Shown: positions 1 to 5,163 of the stretch, piece by piece
Layout: each line of letters begins with the position of its first letter
Position numbering within the stretch: the stretch's first letter is position 1
Origin: an uncultured Opitutia bacterium
GTDB lineage: Bacteria > Verrucomicrobiota > Verrucomicrobiia > Opitutales > JABJCN01
Direction of reading: 5' to 3'
DNA: 8,662 nucleotides
NCBI GenBank assembly: GCA_913046175.1
Contig: CAJWSN010000052.1
Location: forward strand, 1-8,662
Notes under the pieces: model-generated
Databases searched by the model: none
The model's input: only the letters and a program-made list of their open reading frames with translations
What the model was told of the DNA's origin: nothing
Program-made: the position numbers and the translations under genes

Positions 1-1
1 A

Positions 2-124
2 ATACCCCCAACCCCTGTCTCAGCTACCGGCGGTGTCTCCACTACCGGTGGAACCTCCACAACCGGTGGAACATCTCCAACCGGTGGAACATCTCCAACC
101 GGTGGAACCAAGGTCAAAAACTGA
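2..124 (+). CDS. C-terminal end of a Thr/Gly/Ser/Pro repeat protein (partial)
   Basis: The frame starting at base 2 is open to a TGA at 122-124 and gives 40 residues, running from the window edge to KVKN and the stop. It is made of near-identical hexapeptides of the form TGGTSP (variants TGGVST and TGGTST), followed by a short basic tail. Nothing of the functional part of the protein is in the window, so no role can be given. Such low-complexity tails are common as linkers or surface-exposed extensions in secreted proteins, but that is inference. The frame is supported by the 18-bp period being a multiple of three, and by substitutions that keep the Thr-Gly-Gly core. It ends 9 nt before the stop codon of the convergent rsmE. 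The alternative is a non-coding minisatellite that happens to be open; I find coding more likely. Confidence 0.6.
   Translation: MPPTPVSATGGVSTTGGTSTTGGTSPTGGTSPTGGTKVKN
26..109 (+). repeat. 18-bp tandem repeat (TGGTSP hexapeptide coding)
   Basis: Four full 18-bp units and a 12-base partial unit lie head to tail. The core ACCGGTGGAACATCTCCA appears perfectly at 62-79 and 80-97, and earlier units differ by a few substitutions. The upstream units are more diverged than the downstream ones, as expected if the last copies arose by recent duplication. The period is in frame with the partial gene at 2-124, so copy-number change would lengthen or shorten the protein without a frameshift. Confidence 0.85.
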
Positions 125-133
125 CCGGAAAGG

Positions 134-877
134 CTAACCGGACCTAAACAAAACCCGCGCCATGGCAATCATGGTGACACATGCTGTCTCCACGCGCAGG
201 ATGGTGGTTCCGAGGTTCACTGCTTGAAAGCCGTCGTGATTCAGAACTGACTCCAATTCACGATCCGTAAACCCACCCTCAGGGCCGACAAGGAGCCAAA
301 CCGTTTCCTGCCCCTTCGAAAGTTCTCTAAACCCAGGGACACCGACTTTGCTTTGAGGATGACCAATGAAATGAACATTGCTCAAGTCAAGGCTCTCCAA
401 CCATTCAAAAAGGGTTCCGCCAACATGTAACTTGGGCAAAAAGGGATTTTGCGACTGCTTGCAGGCTTCAATCGCAATCCGCTTCCATTTGTTTAGTTTC
501 TCGGTTGACTGCAGCAGCTTCTTGGGAACCTCTGATCGTTCACATTTGAAGAAACAAATCTCAGACACACCCAGCTCCGTGGCCTGCCTGACCACCTTGT
601 CAACTGTCCTGCCTTTTGGCATTCCCACAGCCAGTTTCAGGCGGGGAAACTCAGGCCGCCGCTTCAGGACTTGGCTAACCCGGACCAAGGCTGAACAAGG
701 GTTCGCAGAAATCAGCACGCCCTCGGCAAGAATTCCATCTCCATTCAGCAGGCAAACCTCATCCCCGCCACTGGCCCGAAGCACACGCACCAAATGATGA
801 CTCTCCTCCGGGACCAGCGACAACTCACCAGCCTGGTCGGAAATGTTTTCAGGATGGAAGCAATGAAACCTTGGCAT
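134..877 (-). CDS. rsmE: 16S rRNA (uracil-1498-N3)-methyltransferase RsmE
   Basis: SPOUT-family methyltransferase that methylates N3 of U1498 in 16S rRNA using S-adenosylmethionine. The N-terminal part (about residues 1-70) has the PUA-like pattern of the family, including SHHLVRVLRASGGDEV and LLNGDG. The SPOUT part follows, with QATELGVSEI, the SAM-binding GPEGGF at ~198-203, and LGTTILRVETA at ~222-232 near the C-terminus. The usual LGxRILRxETA has Thr where the first Arg is common. A longer frame is open to 916, but I start at the ATG at 877-875. The protein then begins MPRFHCF, as relatives do, and a GGGGA lies 5 nt upstream (TGGGGAAGC-ATG). The 247-residue length is normal for the family. 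The gene is divergent from rsmD across 69 bp (878-946), and its 3' end converges on the repeat-protein gene. Confidence 0.93.
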   Translation of the reverse strand: MPRFHCFHPENISDQAGELSLVPEESHHLVRVLRASGGDEVCLLNGDGILAEGVLISANPCSALVRVSQVLKRRPEFPRLKLAVGMPKGRTVDKVVRQATELGVSEICFFKCERSEVPKKLLQSTEKLNKWKRIAIEACKQSQNPFLPKLHVGGTLFEWLESLDLSNVHFIGHPQSKVGVPGFRELSKGQETVWLLVGPEGGFTDRELESVLNHDGFQAVNLGTTILRVETACVTMIAMARVLFRSG

Positions 878-946
878 GCTTCCCCATTTCATTCCTAAAT
901 AGGGATGCGGGGGCAACCGAAAAGATGAGGCACCCCTTGAAAAACC

Positions 947-1507
947 ATGCGAATTACCGGAGGTATTGCACGCAGCCTGACATTGAAATCCCCGACAGGA
1001 GGCTTCATTCGCCCAAGTGCAGATGCATTGCGGGAAAGTCTTTTCTCCAGCCTTGGGGAAACCGTAAAAGGACAGACTTTTCTAGATCTCTTTGCAGGCA
1101 CGGGAGCCTACGGCCTTGAAGCCTTGAGCCGGGGAGCCTCCGGAGGAATCTTTGTAGAAAAGGATCGACGTGCCATGAAATGCCTTCGGATGAACATGGA
1201 AAACGTGTCGAAGGCGATGGGGGCCTGCAAAACGCCATGTGAGGCGTTCCTCGCGGATGTCTTGAAATGGAGGCCTGCGAGGGAAAAGCAATTTGGCATA
1301 ATCTTTGCAGATCCACCCTACCGGGACCTGGAAAAAATTTCCTCGCGCCTTTTCGCATTGTTGTCCCGATGGATTGCCAGGGATGGACTGGTCATTCTTG
1401 AAATGCCGGCTGAACTAAACCTTCAGTTTTCTGGATGGAATGAAATGCGGCAATTGGGAAAGTCGGGTCGGGGTCGGCCCAACTTGCGCCTGTTTCGTCA
1501 AGCCTGA
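947..1507 (+). CDS. rsmD: 16S rRNA (guanine-966-N2)-methyltransferase RsmD
   Basis: Class I (Rossmann-fold) methyltransferase that methylates N2 of G966 in 16S rRNA during small-subunit assembly. The N-terminus MRITGGIARSLTL matches the family's usual MRIxxG start. RPSADALRESLFSSL at 22-36 is the conserved RPT...REalFn region. SAM-binding motif I is DLFAGTGAYGLEALSRGA at 47-64, the acidic end of strand 2 is VEKD at 70-73, and the catalytic motif IV is DPPY at 122-125. The 186-residue length is typical, and all key motifs are intact. No convincing Shine-Dalgarno sequence precedes the ATG (GAGG at ~925 is too far), so the start rests on family similarity. It is divergent from rsmE, and its stop is 22 nt from the stop of the convergent FecR-like gene. 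Confidence 0.94.
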   Translation: MRITGGIARSLTLKSPTGGFIRPSADALRESLFSSLGETVKGQTFLDLFAGTGAYGLEALSRGASGGIFVEKDRRAMKCLRMNMENVSKAMGACKTPCEAFLADVLKWRPAREKQFGIIFADPPYRDLEKISSRLFALLSRWIARDGLVILEMPAELNLQFSGWNEMRQLGKSGRGRPNLRLFRQA

Positions 1508-1511
1508 TCAC

Positions 1512-1544
1512 GGGAAAAGGGAATGCACCTCATTCCTTCTTTTC
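1512..1544. terminator. candidate bidirectional terminator hairpin
   Basis: GGAATG (1520-1525) and CATTCC (1531-1536) form a 6-bp stem around a 5-nt loop. The stem can be extended outward by G·U and A-U pairs, with AAAAG on the left facing TTCTTTT on the right. On the + strand the stem is followed by TTCTTTTCTTC, as for an intrinsic terminator of rsmD. On the - strand it overlaps the last codons of the FecR-like gene and is followed by CCCTTTTCCC. The GC content of the stem is low, so its strength is uncertain. Confidence 0.45.
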
Positions 1545-2282
1545 TTCATCGATAATCATAAGCTGGAATTCCTTGTCGGTTTTTGCATCACCGACGAGGA
1601 CACGAAATCGATTTTTGATCCTGCGGTTTTGTCGCTTGGAACTGGTCACAATGTCTGCCAGGAAGGGAAGGGGTTTCTCAAAGTCCCGAATCAAGGTGGC
1701 AGTCTGCATCAAGGTGGACAGCTCGATGTTCACCTTGCGACTGAAATCCCGGCTCCCGGTATAGATAAAAAGCAACTCACCGGGCCGGATGGTTTGCGTT
1801 GCCAACTTGGAAATTAGCAGCTCAACCTGACCGTGCAGTCCAATGACCTTGAATCCGCCGCTTTCAGTAACCCCCATCATGAGGGCACCGGGACCAGCCA
1901 CCTTCATCGAGGCAAGGGGAGATTGGATGGCAAAAACGGGGTCCTTGCCGGGGAGGGAAAGCAGGGCAGCACCCTTCCAGAGATACAGTTCCCGTGGTTT
2001 CTTCAGGACAAAGTTTGTCATCTGGCCAAAACGCAGCAGTTCTCCAGATGCAGCAGCAACCTCCAGTCGTGCATCCTTGCGTACAAAAACAGATGCGCCC
2101 AAAGGCAGGGACTGACCATTCCCAAGGGTGCTCAACCCGGGAACCCCCCGCAGGAAATGATCCCCGTCCTGTTGGCTGATGATAAAACGAGGGGAAACAA
2201 CTGCGCCCAAGGCAACAAACGGAAGAACAGCCAAAAGGCAAAAAGACCAGACAGGCCCGATGGCACAAAACCTGACGTTCAT
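1530..2282 (-). CDS. small exported FecR-like protein
   Basis: A 250-residue protein starting at the ATG at 2282-2280. The frame is open upstream to 2375, but that extension overlaps the end of the preceding gene and has no signal peptide. From 2282 the product starts with a hydrophobic export segment (about residues 8-28, WSFCLLAVLPFVALGAVV). The middle resembles a FecR-type beta domain. A short basic segment (SSKRQNRRIKNRFR) precedes a charged C-terminus ending IIDEEKKE. In FecR itself this kind of domain relays a periplasmic signal to a sigma factor, but no sigma or receptor gene is visible here, so a structural envelope role is as likely. It begins 7 nt after the stop of the long FecR gene and is probably translationally coupled to it. 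A G-rich TGGGGAA lies immediately before the ATG. The FecR assignment is from pattern only. Confidence 0.7.
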   Translation of the reverse strand: MNVRFCAIGPVWSFCLLAVLPFVALGAVVSPRFIISQQDGDHFLRGVPGLSTLGNGQSLPLGASVFVRKDARLEVAAASGELLRFGQMTNFVLKKPRELYLWKGAALLSLPGKDPVFAIQSPLASMKVAGPGALMMGVTESGGFKVIGLHGQVELLISKLATQTIRPGELLFIYTGSRDFSRKVNIELSTLMQTATLIRDFEKPLPFLADIVTSSKRQNRRIKNRFRVLVGDAKTDKEFQLMIIDEEKKE

Positions 2283-2289
2283 TTCCCCA

Positions 2290-5154
2290 TTACTGCAAGG
2301 GTATAATGCGAATCCGGTCCTTGAACTGGTCAAATGTCTGCCGGTCATTGATCGTTGTCTGGTCATAGCCGACATTCTTGATAAAGTTTACTCGTCCCAG
2401 TTGACGATTACCAAACACGTTGTTCGGGTCTCCGGTGGGAAAAGTGGGGTATATGCCGTCAATACCACCAAACTGACTTTGCAGGGTCACACTGGAACCA
2501 CCTGGAAAATATATGTTTCGGAGATCAATGGTAATCGCCTGCATATATATTTCACGAATGTTGTCCGAGAAACGCAGGCCGTTGACGGACAGCTCGTTGA
2601 ATGCTGAAAGGTGGATACTGTCCCCGGCCCTGACACGCAATTCGCTGTCCTCGAAGACCAGGCTTTCCAGGCTGGACACATTCAAGTCGCCACCGGCCTG
2701 CATGCTTACATTTACAAACTCACTCGTTTGCTTGGAGCTAAGCGCCAAACCACCACCATCAAACTGGATGGACGCACCTTCCTGGAGTAGAAAGCTTCCT
2801 GCGGTCAACAAACCCAGTCGCGCCTCCATTGCATCCTCAGCACCATCCAGACCCGCAAAAATCACTTCCCCGGAAATTTCCATGTTGCCGGCAGCCGTTA
2901 TGAATAGCTTCTCCCTTGCGTTGGCAAAATAATCGCCAATGTCCACAATCCCCGGCGGGATGATCACCTCCCGGCCCGCCAGAGCTTGGGCGGCAAAGGC
3001 AATGTCATTAATGGTGGTATCCAATTCCAGCCACTCCTCCAAGAGAAGCCCCACCTCGCGGTAGAAGTAATTTTCAGACAGGACATCGATTTCAAACATG
3101 CGGTCCGCATCCAAGGCATCCTTGAGCAGCACATCTGTAAGGAGGCGATTGCCCAGGACCCCGTCCCTAAGAAGGGAATCATCTATGGATCCCCCGCCAA
3201 GTTCATAAAGGTCAGGCACAAGTCCCGGGTTTCCGTTCGCAGTGCTTTCATCCAGTAGGGCCACAATCGTTGCGGAAACAACTTCCTCCTCCACAAGTTC
3301 ATCACCCTTCTCGTTGATGAGGAGGGAAATTCCATCAGACTCTGGCAAGTCAATCTCTTCCTCCACGTTACGGGTAATGCCGGGAAGAATGGTAACCAGT
3401 TCCTCTTCATCCAGTTCAAGACTCAAGAGGGACTTCACAAGGGAAACATCCTTCGTGTCCACCAGGGACTGGCGCATTTCTTCACCATACTGCAGCAAAT
3501 TCTTGATCTCCTGATCCTGAAAAGCATAGGTCAGGATTGCCTGCAAACGCTCTGTTGGCTCCTCCACCAGAATTTCCCGTGTTGCTGGCTTAAACACCAG
3601 GACCTCTGCCATTTGCACATTGCTGAGACTGTGATGCAGGATTTTCCTTACCTGAACAGCCTCCGCATCCACGATCAGGGCTTTGCGGACTTCCTGGCTG
3701 TAGCCGTAAAACTGATCGAGCGTCTTCCCCTCCAATTCAAGGTTGATGATGACCTTTGCTGATTCAGGGGACTCATCCACCAGTTTTTTCTGCAACTCTT
3801 CATCGTAATCCTGAAGTTTCTGTTTCTGCTCTGTGTCCAGACCGAGTGAAAGGATCGCTTTGGCCATTCTTGAATCTATCTCTTCTATTTCCCCGGTTTC
3901 CTGAATAAGGATGACCGTTTCATTGTTCTCAAGGGACTGCTCGATGATGCTGGCTGTTTCGACGACAGGAGCAGCTGGGGCGGGCTCGGGCGCTGGGGCA
4001 GGCTCGGGCGCTGGGGCGGGTTCAGGCGCTGGAGCGGGTTCCTCCGTGGGCGCCGGAGCGGGCTCCTCCTTGGGCGCTGGAGCGGGCTCCTCCGTCGGTG
4101 CGGGCTCCTCCGTCGGTGCCGGTTCCTCCTTGGGTTCCTCCGTCGGTGCCGGTTCCTCCGTGGGCTCCTCTTTGGGCTCCTCTTTGGGCTCCTCCTTGGG
4201 CTCCTCCTTGGGTTCCTCCGTGGGTTCCTCTTCCTTTTTCTCCTCCTCCTTCATTTCCTCCTCCTTCTTTTCCTCCTCCTTCTTTTCTTCTTCTTCCTTC
4301 TTTTCCTCCTTGGGTTCCTCCTCGACAGCCTTGGCTTCCTCCTCGGCCTTCTGCTCAACTTCCTGCACAGCTGTGGAAACCTCGGAAACCGTGATTTCTG
4401 CGGTCTGGGTCTCAGCCTCCTGGGTGGTGGCCTGAATTTCCTGGGTCACCTCTGCAGGAACAGGTGCCTGCTCAGTCGCCCCGACCTGCTCACCTGTGGA
4501 AGTGGCCTGGACCGCAGTGCTTTGACCAGCAGGCACCGGGACCGAGTTACCGGAAGGGTCTGTAAAGGCAACGCTGCCAGAAAGCATGTTCACTCCACCG
4601 GAAAAACCGCCGGTGTTCGGGTCCACCTGAACGGAAAGTTGACCATCCGTTCCGCGTATTCCTGCGCTTCCAACAGGTGACTGGATGTCAAAAGAGGATC
4701 CTTTGTTCAACTTCTTGACATTAAAGATCAAGTCCCCATAGCCAAGCTTGAGCTTGGTTTGGGAATTACTGGGCTCCGCCTCAAGCTCAGAAACCTTGGT
4801 ATCCGTCTTCTCAAATTTCTTCTGGGTGAATTCCGCGATGGTCAGCTCGCTTTTTTCATCGACGGTGGTAACGCTGCCATTAGAGAGGAGCAGCATTGCC
4901 TTGGAGGCTGGACCGGTGATAATAGTATGTCCGTCAAAGATCGATTTGCCGGCAGCCACTGCCTCCTTTGGGAGGAATTCGTCCTTGCCGACCTTCTTGA
5001 TTTTCACGTCACCCTCAATAGACACGATTATGATGGCTCCCTTGCCACCAGCATCGGCAGCCCCGGCAGGTTTGTCCTGTGCTGAAAGCGGTCCAAAAAA
5101 GACCGGAAAGATCAGCAGGAAAATCAAGCGTGGGAATTGTCGGCGGAAGTCCAT
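2290..5154 (-). CDS. exported FecR-domain protein with E/K/P/A-rich spacer and beta-rich C-terminus
   Basis: 954 residues. A signal peptide occupies ~1-25 (basic start, hydrophobic LIFLLIFPVFF, likely cleavage LSA|Q). A FecR-type domain follows at ~38-215, with DGHTIITGPASKAMLLLSNG and the characteristic SPVGSAGIRGTDGQL at ~159-173. A long spacer at ~270-395 changes from Glu/Lys to Pro/Glu to Pro/Ala. Next come helical ~35-residue repeats (~431-600) and an acidic linker. The C-terminal region (~725-930) has many short beta-like segments (MEISGEVIFAG, SIQFDGGGLAL, SELRVRAGDSIHLSA) and a conserved-looking IYFPGGSSVTLQS at ~881-893. That region may form a beta-helix or a related surface fold. 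It starts 9 nt after the stop of the TSP3 gene without a clear ribosome-binding site, suggesting coupled translation. The biochemical role is unknown; no sigma factor lies nearby. The FecR call is firm, the C-terminal fold is inference. Confidence 0.85.
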   Translation of the reverse strand: MDFRRQFPRLIFLLIFPVFFGPLSAQDKPAGAADAGGKGAIIIVSIEGDVKIKKVGKDEFLPKEAVAAGKSIFDGHTIITGPASKAMLLLSNGSVTTVDEKSELTIAEFTQKKFEKTDTKVSELEAEPSNSQTKLKLGYGDLIFNVKKLNKGSSFDIQSPVGSAGIRGTDGQLSVQVDPNTGGFSGGVNMLSGSVAFTDPSGNSVPVPAGQSTAVQATSTGEQVGATEQAPVPAEVTQEIQATTQEAETQTAEITVSEVSTAVQEVEQKAEEEAKAVEEEPKEEKKEEEEKKEEEKKEEEMKEEEKKEEEPTEEPKEEPKEEPKEEPKEEPTEEPAPTEEPKEEPAPTEEPAPTEEPAPAPKEEPAPAPTEEPAPAPEPAPAPEPAPAPEPAPAAPVVETASIIEQSLENNETVILIQETGEIEEIDSRMAKAILSLGLDTEQKQKLQDYDEELQKKLVDESPESAKVIINLELEGKTLDQFYGYSQEVRKALIVDAEAVQVRKILHHSLSNVQMAEVLVFKPATREILVEEPTERLQAILTYAFQDQEIKNLLQYGEEMRQSLVDTKDVSLVKSLLSLELDEEELVTILPGITRNVEEEIDLPESDGISLLINEKGDELVEEEVVSATIVALLDESTANGNPGLVPDLYELGGGSIDDSLLRDGVLGNRLLTDVLLKDALDADRMFEIDVLSENYFYREVGLLLEEWLELDTTINDIAFAAQALAGREVIIPPGIVDIGDYFANAREKLFITAAGNMEISGEVIFAGLDGAEDAMEARLGLLTAGSFLLQEGASIQFDGGGLALSSKQTSEFVNVSMQAGGDLNVSSLESLVFEDSELRVRAGDSIHLSAFNELSVNGLRFSDNIREIYMQAITIDLRNIYFPGGSSVTLQSQFGGIDGIYPTFPTGDPNNVFGNRQLGRVNFIKNVGYDQTTINDRQTFDQFKDRIRIIPLQ
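3355..3864 (-). repeat. ~35-residue helical repeat inside the FecR protein, about five copies
   Basis: Residues ~431-600 can be cut into five blocks. Each has a hydrophobic pair near its start (IL 434, II 469, IL 505, IL 540, LL 576; spacing 35-36). An aromatic residue follows mid-block (Y450, Y485, F521, Y556), then a short motif resembling E-x-R-x-x-L-V (ELQKKLV, EVRKALIV, ATREILV, EMRQSLV). The fifth copy is degenerate. The pattern reads as two amphipathic helices per block. I do not recognise it as a named repeat family. Confidence 0.6.
3970..4347 (-). repeat. low-complexity Glu/Lys to Pro/Glu to Pro/Ala coding region
   Basis: Residues ~270-395 of the FecR protein. In protein order the composition moves from EEEKKEEE runs through PKEEPKEEP and PTEEPAPTEEP units to PAPAPEPAPAPEP. 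At DNA level this is a set of imperfect 6-, 12- and 18-base repeats, in frame. It probably forms a stiff, extended, charged spacer that keeps the FecR domain away from the C-terminal half; such Pro-rich stretches are well known as periplasm- or wall-spanning spacers. The repeats make the region prone to slippage and to assembly error. Confidence 0.9.
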
Positions 5155-5163
5155 GGCGTCAGG

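Noticed and set aside
378..797. 139-residue plus-strand open frame inside rsmE
   Set aside because: Antisense to conserved methyltransferase coding sequence and without family features.
878..916. Longer start for rsmE at 916
   Set aside because: The 13 extra residues are not typical of the family, and a Shine-Dalgarno-like GGGGA sits properly before the ATG at 877.
2283..2375. Longer start for the small FecR-like protein at 2375
   Set aside because: It would overlap the end of the upstream gene by 86 bases and bury the signal peptide 31 residues inside; the ATG at 2282 gives a normal exported protein.
3911..4435. 174-residue plus-strand open frame rich in Gly/Ser/Ala
   Set aside because: It is the exact antisense of the Glu/Pro/Ala spacer of the FecR protein, and its composition follows entirely from that repeat.
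1530..5154. FecR/sigma factor iron-uptake regulatory system
   Set aside because: Only the FecR-type domain is shared; no sigma factor, TonB-dependent receptor or iron-related gene is present in the window.
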